From the NCBI RefSeq assembly GCF_963526985.1, contig NZ_CAURPW010000006.1, forward strand, positions 1 to 64,000: DNA of 64,000 bases. The letters are read 5' to 3'. The translations under genes and the position numbers were made by a program. The notes under the pieces are model-generated. The model searched no databases, was not told where the DNA came from, and worked only from the letters and a program-made list of their open reading frames with translations. This DNA comes from an uncultured Campylobacter sp. Its GTDB lineage: Bacteria > Campylobacterota > Campylobacteria > Campylobacterales > Campylobacteraceae. Below, piece after piece: positions 18,501-26,407 of this stretch. Position 1 is the first letter of the stretch. Each line of letters starts with the position of its first letter.

Positions 18501-19852
18501 GCGCAACCGATTTGGTCAAATCAAAAGACGGCAACGTAAATATAGATATCTCTGCAAATAATCTTAATGCCGAGGCTAGATTCTGGGGAGGTATACTTAG
18601 TGAAAATAAAGACGTTACTATTAAAGCTAATGGATTTAAAAAATTAACATTAACCTCATACTTTGAACCAGGTATGGGATGGCAACATAGCGAAATACAT
18701 GCCGATAAAGGACATCTAAGTATAAATACCGGAACAAATAGTTATCTACAACGGCTAGAAATAGGTCAGCTTTTTGCAAAAACTATAGATCTAGACTTCA
18801 GCAATGTCTTAGAGGCGGTTAATAGTCACTTAGATCCTGTAGTATACGGGACTCCAGACAAAGATAAGCTACTAATCGATAGTCAAGATAATCTAAATTT
18901 TAAAGGCTATGCCGGTGCCCAGGTAACACAAATGGCTCAATATATTAAGGATTTGGATACAACTGCATCCAACGAAGCTAAAGACTTTGTGGCGAATATA
19001 ATAAATGCTAGAGGCGGTATAGGCGGCGATAATCGCCCGGGTTCTTTAAATAATAACTTTACCGAAACTATAACTCTAAAAGGCGGTATAACAAACCCGG
19101 ATAGCATACTAAGCGCACGCAATGAAACGGGTATGCTCATCAGGCTAAACAAGATGATAAAAATAAAAAGCGTCGACGCTAGCGAATATAATAACGCTAG
19201 CGGTGTTACCTTGATAGATACTTATACCGAAAATGCTCTACTAACAACCATCAAGGGCTCTATCACCAAAGACGCCATAACGATAAACTCTACAAATCTT
19301 AAACTAATCGACACTGGAGCTGGCGATGATACTGTGACGTTTGGTGCTACCCAAACCAACGACGTAACCGTCAACCTAGGCGCAGGCAACGACACTATCA
19401 CTACTGCAGCATTAACGGCTAATAAGAAATTTGAGATCAGCGGCGGAGCGGGTAATGATAAATTTAAATTAGCCGCGTCTACGACTACCGATAATACCGC
19501 TAGTAAATACGTAACCATAACCGACGCAAGCAGAGGCGACAAGATAGGCCTTAGCGACTCGGTAACAGGTTTCGTAAAAACAAATGCAAATGCTACCAGC
19601 GGTCAAACCGACCTAAAAGACGCTATAAACGCGGCTCTAGCTAGCCAGGGTACGACTACGGCAAATAATATATATGCCGTGTATTACGGTAACGAGACAT
19701 ACCTAGTAAGAGACGCCGACGCTAGCAAAACTCTAAGCGCAGGAGATAATCTAGTAAAACTAGCGGGACTATCAAACTACGACGTCCTAAACGGAAACGT
19801 CATAACCGATACCGACGGCGTAACCAAACTACTAGAGATAACCAACGCGTAA
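15533..19852 (+). CDS. RTX-type S-layer protein
   Basis: This 1439-residue protein starts MAVTQAQVAQLYVALFNRAP without a cleavable signal. Residues 1-180 contain a DUF4214-like domain (GYVENIYKNILGKDY). A long Thr/Asn-rich beta-repeat region follows, with an early GKGGNDTLNLD, then calcium-binding RTX nonapeptides (GAGDDTVTFG, GAGNDTITTA, GGAGNDKFKL) at about residues 1260-1320 and a C-terminal domain of about 110 residues. I see no cysteine. It resembles the C. rectus Crs and C. fetus Sap S-layer proteins, which leave by type I secretion and coat the cell. No exporter genes are nearby. Codons are AT-rich and strongly biased (CTA, ATA, GTA), fitting high expression. Confidence 0.88.
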   Translation: MAVTQAQVAQLYVALFNRAPEGAGFNAWVAAGATKTVAQMANEMLASPATPPYFASLGIDISTDRGYVENIYKNILGKDYSQDPDGINAWVRHLQLGNSRGDTLVKLFEVATSAEARVADPVAAQTFANKTAISQYAAQKIADIPTDENGAYDFSLFQRIIAQTNNTNLDEQKAAIDALVAPTVHNLSSDANNVSGTDKADLFNGAVSATVNQTTFKDTDKIDGKGGNDTLNLDMYTNFYGLATDRGEVKNIENLKLTNHTSGHLTFNARNIHDMQTISIDGSTYKYGLDIINPENKVKLNLKNIDLSQTGAQNLRLIYNTDVLAGSNDDQEVTVDNVKTGNNKINITTVNNDKVEAVTINALSGVNKLTGFISDHVGSSDDSSIKTIKVKGSAELEITGPSSLQTFDASAYTGNKLTANLTANYSVQNIKGSAQDDVFNVTGIDGNTAIIPVDGGAGRDTVNLQNVIYGNKHVEMSGVEELNIKQDSSVDAATLDFSRAQEIDTLGVRGDAGQNPHVKAINSKIKTLNVDVNTTITNWTRLEVTNTPNFENLNIKNSISTTLKANGSTKINVNVNTENKFTDVTIDSSTVKELNYNIEKVDVAPTGLNMFVNNATALEKVKIVNKTDKHFGHNLDGSDTGNLKILDIETKGNYHTSTNLKGISAINLKGIGEDTAIRLPQLGTTTDGRYPLQGTQDINLTAEGLKFLNVATAGKILTTRNVSLTSTTDKEGAWVQFGGNIGDGYTKPNNVTVSAVGQKELLVGHIAAVGDVNLTTKFTQAGSSVILGNPSISIISNTITAKNLTVNHSANTDVVDGIVTLNGHLNLTGNLNVNTSGYKELKLHSGQTISHTIEEMNIAGSVNINTVASVAASTTKFGSILGTKGGVKINVSAANGIADAVFAPREVVAEQKGIDVTLTNLKTVNFYDDVDTYRGLIANGATDTTKGDINFTATTNVSDSLVKIGYLQNIGGNVTLKAHGQKNLEVGHAGATDLVKSKDGNVNIDISANNLNAEARFWGGILSENKDVTIKANGFKKLTLTSYFEPGMGWQHSEIHADKGHLSINTGTNSYLQRLEIGQLFAKTIDLDFSNVLEAVNSHLDPVVYGTPDKDKLLIDSQDNLNFKGYAGAQVTQMAQYIKDLDTTASNEAKDFVANIINARGGIGGDNRPGSLNNNFTETITLKGGITNPDSILSARNETGMLIRLNKMIKIKSVDASEYNNASGVTLIDTYTENALLTTIKGSITKDAITINSTNLKLIDTGAGDDTVTFGATQTNDVTVNLGAGNDTITTAALTANKKFEISGGAGNDKFKLAASTTTDNTASKYVTITDASRGDKIGLSDSVTGFVKTNANATSGQTDLKDAINAALASQGTTTANNIYAVYYGNETYLVRDADASKTLSAGDNLVKLAGLSNYDVLNGNVITDTDGVTKLLEITNA

Positions 19853-20447
19853 TAAATTCCCCTCTTAGGATTTACGTCTATAAGGCGTAAATCCGCCTTA
19901 AGCGATTCAAAAACGCTTTATATTTAGCCTACGCGTAAATTTACTCAAAAACCTAGACAAGCTATCTAAAGAATCTAAACCCGAGCAAAAGAGCTTTAAG
20001 CTTTAAACTAAACGCTAAATTTAAAAACGAGTAGCTACGCTTATGTAGACTCGTAAAATAGATTTAAATTTAAAGCGGCCTGATAAATTTAACCGCAAAT
20101 GCGCTTAGCTAAATACCCGGCTTAAAGCCTAGTATTTTTTACTACGCGCATTAGACTATTGCGTTATACGTCTAATAAGAAATAACTAGCAAAAACGGTA
20201 AAACAGTAAAAAGCTAGATTAAGCCTAGCGTCTCTAAAACCGCATGCAAATTTACCCGCCCGGTAAAGCCTAATCTAATGAATAAATTTAACCAGCGGTT
20301 TGCGTTTATAATAAATACGCAAGCTAAATTTTCTAACCAAAGGCGCAAACGTACTCAAATTTAACCGCGCTAATTAAATTTTTACAAATAGCGTACAAAT
20401 AGCCGATTTGAGTAAATTCATGCGCTTACACTAGACTAGCTCTAAAT
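19853..20447. other. Gene-free region after the S-layer gene
   Basis: About 595 bases between convergent genes. The first 70 bases carry overlapping hairpins. The rest is AT-rich with CTAGC and AAATTT words and no reading frame that I can support. Confidence 0.5.
19868..19924 (+). terminator. Overlapping hairpins, probable S-layer terminator
   Basis: GGATTTACG (19868) pairs with CGTAAATCC (19886). TAAGGCG (19881) pairs with CGCCTTA (19894), an alternative to the first. AAGCG (19900) pairs with CGCTT (19914), followed by TATATTT. The set sits 15 bases after the stop codon. Exact termination is not certain because the T tail is weak. Confidence 0.5.
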
Positions 20448-21587
20448 TCACTCAAAAAATCCCTTTTTCACGAGCTTGCCCTCTTTCACGCAAAACTCCC
20501 CTTTAGCGATCACGCTATCTAAATTTAGAGCTTCGTCAAATACCGCAAGATCAGCGTCAAAACCTACTTTTATCTCGCCTTTACCATTTAAATTTAGGTA
20601 TTTTGCCACGTTTTTACCCATCATGCTTAGAGCTTGCTGGATGGTTAGGATTTTATTTTTCACGCAGGCCTGCAAGACCTCTAAATTCGTCTCGCACGAA
20701 GCACAGCCGTAGCCGACCAATGCGCCGTTTTCGTCAAATCTAGGCACGCTGCCGTTGCCGTCCGAGCTCATAGTTAGGCGCTCCAAATTTAGCCCGTTGG
20801 CAAGCCCGTAGGCGATAGCTTCGTGAAGCGGGGCAAATTTACTTCCGCCGCTCGTGATGTCGATGTAACCGCCCATTTTTTGAAATTTGATCGCCTCGTC
20901 AAAAAGCTCCTTCGTCCGCGCGCAGTGCGTCGGCGAAAAGTAATTAACAGGAAACGAATAATCCTTGATCACGCTAAAAATCAGGTCAAATTTATCCGCG
21001 AGCCCGCCCATGTGCATATGCAGCACGCCGCCTTTTTTCGAGATCATGCCACCGATGCGTATCTGCGTCAGGGTCTTAATTAGCTCCTGAGAGGTCGGGT
21101 AGCTGCCGCGATTGTCGCTCATCGCGATCTTACAGCCGATGACCTTGTCGATGAGCACCAGATCGCGCGTAACGGAGCCAGTAAATGTGACGCTAGGCAG
21201 CGCATAAGAGCCTGTGTGGATGAAGGTCGAAATGCCCTCGTATTCAAGCGCCTTAGCCTTTGAGTAGAGATTCTCTAAGCTCCTAGTGCACCCGTCGGTA
21301 CCCAGCGTGCCTACGACCGTCGTCGTGCCGTAGCGGATGATCCCAGATAGCGTTATTTCGGGCGTTCGCGAATGATAACCAGCCTCGCCGCCGCCGCCCG
21401 TGATGTGCACGTGCTGATCAATGAGTCCGGGCGCTAAAATTTTGCCCTCCAGGTCATAAATCTCGAGACCCTCAACTCGAAAATCAAGCCCCTTGGAAAC
21501 GGCTAAAATTTTACCTCCGCCGAGCAAAACGTCGCTCCTACCGACGTGCTCGGGCGCATATAGATCGGCATTTTTAAGTAACAGCAT
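20448..21587 (-). CDS. iadA: Isoaspartyl dipeptidase (beta-aspartyl peptidase)
   Basis: This 379-residue metallo-dependent hydrolase of the amidohydrolase superfamily has the metal motif DQHVHITGGGGEAG (about residues 57-70), GTTTVVGTLGTDG, LHMHMGG, SPTHCART and SSDGNGSVPRFDENG, all IadA hallmarks. It cleaves isoaspartyl dipeptides left by protein turnover, giving usable aspartate. A GGAGAAAAT site precedes the ATG. It stands alone. Confidence 0.93.
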   Translation of the reverse strand: MLLLKNADLYAPEHVGRSDVLLGGGKILAVSKGLDFRVEGLEIYDLEGKILAPGLIDQHVHITGGGGEAGYHSRTPEITLSGIIRYGTTTVVGTLGTDGCTRSLENLYSKAKALEYEGISTFIHTGSYALPSVTFTGSVTRDLVLIDKVIGCKIAMSDNRGSYPTSQELIKTLTQIRIGGMISKKGGVLHMHMGGLADKFDLIFSVIKDYSFPVNYFSPTHCARTKELFDEAIKFQKMGGYIDITSGGSKFAPLHEAIAYGLANGLNLERLTMSSDGNGSVPRFDENGALVGYGCASCETNLEVLQACVKNKILTIQQALSMMGKNVAKYLNLNGKGEIKVGFDADLAVFDEALNLDSVIAKGEFCVKEGKLVKKGFFE

Positions 21588-21777
21588 ATTTTCTCCTTTG
21601 CTTTGGATTTTTATAAATTTTACGTTTTTTTGGCTTTTTGACTGCGATATCGCGCCGTCATTTTACATCAAATTCGATAAAAACCGGATATTTCGGTTTT
21701 GGGCGGAGAAACGGCATTTTAGATGATGCTTGGGTTTTATTTTTGTAGATTAGGCGGGCGAAGTCAAATTTAGCAAA

Positions 21778-21993
21778 CTAACCGCTTAGCTGCACGCTTT
21801 CTTCTATCTTCATTAGTCCCGTAAATACGCGCTCTACGGCCTCTTTTTGCTCACCCGAGATCTCGATCTTTTTCTCGTTTAAAAGCAAATTTACGAGCTG
21901 CTCGTTTTGCAACGTCTGGACGTCAAATTTTCTCGCGTTTGCTGCGATTTTTGCCGCGAGAGGATTTTTTGATTTAAAATTTTCGTATGGCAT
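21778..21993 (-). CDS. Small hypothetical protein
   Basis: This 71-residue soluble, mostly helical protein starts MPYENFKSKNPLAAKIAANA and has a charged middle (LLLNEKKIEISGEQKEAVER). A GAGA site lies just before the ATG, and composition looks coding rather than random. No family is recognised. It lies between iadA and a Sel1 gene on the same strand and seems independent. Confidence 0.55.
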   Translation of the reverse strand: MPYENFKSKNPLAAKIAANARKFDVQTLQNEQLVNLLLNEKKIEISGEQKEAVERVFTGLMKIEESVQLSG

Positions 21994-22125
21994 TTCTCTC
22001 GTTTTTTAGTGGGTTTTGGGATTATTATAAAAAATTTGCCGTAAATTTTAGCTCAAATTTAACCTCGGCACGCGCCTTGCAAGGCGCAAAACGCGCAACC
22101 GAGTTAAATTTGGGACGCTAGCGGT

Positions 22126-22695
22126 CTAACGCTTTAAAATTTTAGCGTTTTCGCAGCCGACCTCTAGCCCCATCTTGCAAGCTTTTTCGTAAAATTTAGC
22201 CGCGGCTTTGACGTCCGCTTGCACGCCCATACCGCGCTCGCTCATGTAGCCCGCCTCGTTGCAGCCTTTGGCTAGGCCTAGCTCGCATGCGTTTTTATAT
22301 AGCTCGTACGCCAGCGCTTCGTCTTTTGCTACGCCGGCGCCCGTCTGATGAGCGTACGCTAATGCGTAGCTGCCCAGCTTATCGCCCATTTTGTACGCTC
22401 GCTCGTAAAATTTAACCGCCGTCTCAGGCTGCATCGCCACGACTTTGCCGCTAGCGATCATCGCGCCCATATCATAGCAAGCACGCGCATATCCGCCTTC
22501 GCACGCTAGATTAAAGAGTCTCGCCGCATCCTTAAAATCCGAAACTCGGTACATCGCTAACGCGTCTTCAAACTGCTTATTTGCCGAATTTGCAGGCGCG
22601 CTCGTAGGGACGCTTACCATCTCGTTAGAAGATCTCGTTTGCGCCGCAAAAACTGCGCTCGCCGCAAAAATCAAACAAAGTAAAATTTTTTTCAT
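22126..22695 (-). CDS. Secreted Sel1-repeat protein (Hcp-like)
   Basis: This 189-residue protein has a signal peptide (MKKILLCLIFAASAVFA). Sel1-type repeats follow with regularly placed Cys and Gly-Ala pairs: LACEGGYARACYDMGAMIASG, then NACELGLAKGCNEAGYM, then KACKMGLEVGCENA. Paired cysteines 8 residues apart are typical of the disulfide-bonded Helicobacter cysteine-rich proteins. It is probably periplasmic, acting in protein interactions. Its partner is unknown. Confidence 0.88.
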   Translation of the reverse strand: MKKILLCLIFAASAVFAAQTRSSNEMVSVPTSAPANSANKQFEDALAMYRVSDFKDAARLFNLACEGGYARACYDMGAMIASGKVVAMQPETAVKFYERAYKMGDKLGSYALAYAHQTGAGVAKDEALAYELYKNACELGLAKGCNEAGYMSERGMGVQADVKAAAKFYEKACKMGLEVGCENAKILKR

Positions 22696-22977
22696 TTGTG
22701 CTCCTTTTTATGAGGTTTCGATTTAAATTTTAGCCCTTTTTGGTAAACGTAACAAAAATTTCAACTAAATTTACCGATACGCGCGCCCTAAATTTCGGCC
22801 AAAATTTGCCCGAGTTTTTAAACGCCTAAAGGTAGCCTCATTTAGTCTGAAACGCTTTACCGATACCTGGTTTTACGGCGTTAAGGGCTAAATTTTAGAT
22901 ACTTTTGAATAAAATTTAACGCTCACTAGTTTTGCTTGACGGCGCAACGAGTTTTAAAATTAGCGCGCAAATTGCGT

Positions 22978-23712
22978 TTAATTTTTACGTTTCATAGGCA
23001 TGGGCTTATTCATGATAAACCCGCAAAATCGCCCCGTGACGCCATCTCTGCGGTAGGAAAACAGCTCCTGCGTTTCAAACGTGCAGCGCGGATCAAACTC
23101 CGCTCGCCCTACGCCAAGCTGCGCAAATTCGTCCCGCAAGGCCGCCTCAATATCAAATTTGCCATCTTTTTTATAGCGGTTAAACTCGCCCAGATCAAGC
23201 TCGCCCACCTCGTAGTTTCGCGCCTTGATATTTGCGCCCACAAATACGCGCAGATCGCCCGCATCGCAGCCAAACTCGCTTTTCATCAGCCCGACTGCAT
23301 TCGTGCAAATTTTACCAGTTACGCCCGCTCTGCCCGCATGCACGGCGGCAACCACGCCCCGCCTCTCGTCCGCGATCAAAACGGGCGAACAGTCGGCGAC
23401 CAAAACGCAAAGCGTAACGCCTCTAAGCGCCGTTACCACGCCGTCGCAAGGCGGTAGCTCATCCTTTAAATCTCGTAAAATTTCCACGCGATTTGAGTGA
23501 ATTTGACGCATAAATTTTAGATTAAAAGGCGCGATACCAAGTACGGCGGCTAAAATTTCGCGATTTTTCGTCACGTTTGCGGGCAGGTCGCCGACGTGAT
23601 CACCTAAATTTAGCCCCTCGTACATGCCTTCGCTCACGCCGCCAAATCGCGTTGTAAAGCCGAGCTTCAAGCGCTCGCTCTCAAAAACTACGTCTAAAAT
23701 TTCCCGCTTCAT
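22978..23712 (-). CDS. pgeF: Peptidoglycan editing factor / purine nucleoside phosphorylase PgeF
   Basis: This 244-residue protein belongs to the YfiH/PgeF (DUF152) family, which removes wrongly incorporated L-Ser peptidoglycan precursors and has purine nucleoside phosphorylase activity. Visible hallmarks are GFTTRFGGVSEG, FMRQIHSNRV, DGVVT, ADCSPVL, AAVHAGRAG and the final SYRRDGVTGRFCGFI. Histidine and cysteine zinc ligands are in place. It lies 27 bases after ribE on the same strand. A 173-codon plus-strand frame over it is a shadow. Confidence 0.93.
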   Translation of the reverse strand: MKREILDVVFESERLKLGFTTRFGGVSEGMYEGLNLGDHVGDLPANVTKNREILAAVLGIAPFNLKFMRQIHSNRVEILRDLKDELPPCDGVVTALRGVTLCVLVADCSPVLIADERRGVVAAVHAGRAGVTGKICTNAVGLMKSEFGCDAGDLRVFVGANIKARNYEVGELDLGEFNRYKKDGKFDIEAALRDEFAQLGVGRAEFDPRCTFETQELFSYRRDGVTGRFCGFIMNKPMPMKRKN

Positions 23713-23739
23713 TTTTTCGCCGAATTTAACCCGTCAGGC

Positions 23740-24372
23740 CTAATAAAGGCTCGCGATGTGCTGCGACTCGTCCCAGCTGATCTCGCTTTTACGGCCGTTT
23801 TGGGCACCACGGCCAAACTCCAGCTGCCTAGCTACGTAGCGGGCAAGCAGGTCGCTTTCTACGTTTACGCGGCGCCCCGGCTCAAACTCGCCAAACAAGC
23901 TCTCTCGAAAGGTGATCGGGATGATCGTGAGGCGCACGCCTGCGGGCAAAACTTCGTTGATCGTGAGGCTCACGCCCTCGACTGCGATGCTGCCTTTGTT
24001 CGCCATCAAAGGCATGACGCTAGGGGGCAAATTTATATAAAAATCAACCCCGTTTTCGCGCCGCTCTATGCGCGCGACCTCGCCGATAGCGTCGATGTGG
24101 CCTTGCAGCAGATGTCCGTCCACGCGGTCGGCTAAGCGCATCGCAGGCTCTATATGCACGCGCCCGCGCAAATTTTCCGTCGCGATGTGCGCTCTAGTCT
24201 CGGCGCTAAGCTCCACGCTAAAGCCGTCTGAGTGCAGCTGCGTCACGCTAAGACACGCGCCATTTACCGCGACGCTATCGCCTAAATTCGGGCGGTACGC
24301 GGCTTTTAGTCGTAGGGTATTTTGGGAATAACTCGCAACCTGCGCGATCTCTCGGATTAGTCCGTTAAACAT
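23740..24372 (-). CDS. ribE: Riboflavin synthase, alpha subunit
   Basis: This 210-residue enzyme makes riboflavin by dismutation of two lumazine molecules. It has two lumazine-binding repeats: MFNGLIREIAQV with GDSVAVNGACLSVT, then VDGHLLQGHIDAIGEV with KGSIAVEGVSLTIN. The N-terminal MFxG is the family start. It is followed by pgeF, probably in one transcript. Length is normal. Confidence 0.95.
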   Translation of the reverse strand: MFNGLIREIAQVASYSQNTLRLKAAYRPNLGDSVAVNGACLSVTQLHSDGFSVELSAETRAHIATENLRGRVHIEPAMRLADRVDGHLLQGHIDAIGEVARIERRENGVDFYINLPPSVMPLMANKGSIAVEGVSLTINEVLPAGVRLTIIPITFRESLFGEFEPGRRVNVESDLLARYVARQLEFGRGAQNGRKSEISWDESQHIASLY

Positions 24373-25060
24373 TTTTAGCCTTTAAATTTTTTAGCGATTT
24401 TAGCGGTTTTAGGCTCATAAAAGGATAAAATTTAGCCCAAAATTTCGCAGATAAAAGAGGTAAAGTAAAAACCGTAAAAACAGGCGCGAGGCGGTAAAAT
24501 TTAGCGTAAGCGACCCAAAAGAAGGCGCTAGCTGGGGCAAATACGCGCTAAATCTAAAGCCGCTAAACATAGCGCTCCGCGTCGTTGCCGTCCTGGCTCG
24601 GGGAATCTAAGCTTGCAAAGCTAAAGCAAACTACCTGCTTGGGGGCATTTTAGCGGCAGGCTTAATTTTATCCGATAAAAATCGCAAACCTCTTTAAAGC
24701 CCGCTTTTTATACCGCGCTTATCGTAGATGCCCTTTAGCTTTGCCGCCTGGGGGCTTAAGCATTTTGGGCTTTGAAATCTTTTCAAAAAATCCATTTAAG
24801 CAAAACTTGCCGTCCTTTACGAGCCGTTTTGCGCGGTAAAATCGGCGCCGCAGTCCATACCACGATGCGCCAGGGAGGCTTTACGCGGCTGTAGATATAA
24901 ATTTGATTTAAAGATTAATATTTTTATTTAAGGATATATAAATTCGTTCTTTTAGTCGGTCTGCTTTTTAGCTTCAAGCGTCATTTACTCGCGGGATAAT
25001 AAATTTTAATGTTATTTAATATTGCGTAGGCTAAAATACGAGTTTATTTAAGGTAAAAAC
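24373..25060. other. Divergent intergenic region between ribE and the Crp/Fnr gene
   Basis: About 690 bases with no supported gene. The last 170 bases are AT-rich. A TAAAAT box at 25032-25037 may be the -10 of the regulator gene. No riboswitch for ribE (FMN type) is evident. Confidence 0.45.
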
Positions 25061-25699
25061 GTGAAAAGATCAAGGTTAGGACTACTAGAAACGAACGTCG
25101 TCTCATCTTTAAGCAATGACGAAATCGCTAAATTTAACCGCCGCGTCCTAACTAAAGGCAGCACGGTTTACGCTGAAGGTATCAGCGTCGCGATATTTAA
25201 AAGCGGCTCCGGCAAGCTCGCGTTTTTCGAAGACGGCGAGGAATTTATCCTTTATAACCTACAAAAAGACAACATCACGATCCTAAGCGACGCCTGCGCG
25301 CTGGAGATTTTAGAAGATAGCGAAATTTACTTCATCGACGTGCGCGACGTCGGCGAACTGCTAAAAAACGAGCGTTTTGCAAAGGCCTATGCCGACTCGC
25401 TCGCAAATATCGCGCTTTTACAACACCAAATCATAAAATCCATACTCTTTGAAAGCGCCAAAGGCCGCATAGCAAACTTCCTCATCGAGCTTGCCGCAGA
25501 GCAAAATTTGACCCAAAACGGCTACAGATACGTCTTTTTACCGTTTTCGCTTAAGGTGCTTTCTAGTTTCGTGGGCTTAAAGCGACAAAGCGCCAGCACC
25601 GCATTTAACGAACTCATAAAAGAAGACGTCATCAGGCGCATCACGCCGCATGAAATTTTGATAATAGACTTTGAAAAGCTGCAAAAATATACGAATTAG
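25061..25699 (+). CDS. Crp/Fnr-family transcription regulator
   Basis: This 212-residue protein starts from GTG with an AAGG site. Residues 20-110 form a cyclic-nucleotide-type beta barrel (LTKGSTVYAEG, LYNLQKDNITIL), followed by a long dimer helix. A Crp-type winged helix (LKVLSSFVGLKRQSASTAFN, then ELIKEDVIRRI) occupies about residues 165-200. Cysteine is scarce, with no N-terminal Fnr cysteine cluster, so it is not an Fe-S sensor. The signal and targets are unknown. It is monocistronic. Confidence 0.88.
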   Translation: MKRSRLGLLETNVVSSLSNDEIAKFNRRVLTKGSTVYAEGISVAIFKSGSGKLAFFEDGEEFILYNLQKDNITILSDACALEILEDSEIYFIDVRDVGELLKNERFAKAYADSLANIALLQHQIIKSILFESAKGRIANFLIELAAEQNLTQNGYRYVFLPFSLKVLSSFVGLKRQSASTAFNELIKEDVIRRITPHEILIIDFEKLQKYTN

Positions 25700-26407
25700 A
25701 TAAATTTAACCGCTTGTTTCGGTTCGCTTGCAGCTTCGCGGTAAATACAAAAATAAATTTAATATCAAATCGCCCTCATGTCGTCGCGACAAGTCGTCCA
25801 TTGAAGGCTTTTGTTTATTTTTCATTTTTGATTATTTACTATTTAGAAACGCTTGGTCGCCTAAGAAACTGCCGCAAATTTATAAACGAGAGTTTTAGCG
25901 AATTTACTCCAAACACTATTTTAGCCCTTTTAAAAACCCGAACGTAAAAACGCCGTAAGGATAAAAATTTAATGCTAAATTTTAGTTTTATATTTTAAGT
26001 AAGTCTTTACCGTTTGAGCTATTTGGAAAAATCGGTCGCGGGCCTCTAGCGACAAAACCATAAAGCTAAATTTGCTAAAAGAATTTGGCCGCATCCGTTT
26101 ACCGAGCGGTTTTTGCCCTGTTTGGCCGTTTTTTGGCTAATTTCAAAAGCGCCTAACGAGGCGTGCAAATTTCATGCTTATAGTTTTAATTTTTGCTCAA
26201 ATCAAACCGCATATCAAGCCCATTAAGCTAGCTTTAGCCAAACATCAACACAAGATAAATTTAAACCATTTACGATTTAAATTTATCCGCAGTTATCACT
26301 ATTGCCTAGTCTTTAAAATTTAAAAGCCAAGAGGCCAAATTTTGGCTCAAAACCCGTAGCCGAGTCGAATACCGGCGAGGGCGGGATTTACGAGCCTTAT
26401 ATTTAAG
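25700..26407. other. Convergent gene-free region
   Basis: About 700 bases. A 77-codon frame at 25714-25947 has no ribosome site or family features. Nothing else is recognised beyond AAATTT-rich sequence. Confidence 0.45.

Noticed and set aside
22936..23457. 173-codon plus-strand frame over pgeF
   Set aside because: Shadow of the well-supported pgeF gene: basic, low-complexity translation, no ribosome site.
24373..24420. FMN riboswitch before ribE
   Set aside because: The upstream sequence lacks the conserved FMN-element blocks, and ribE begins close to plain AT-rich spacer.
25714..25947. 77-codon frame after the Crp/Fnr gene
   Set aside because: No ribosome site and no recognisable domain.
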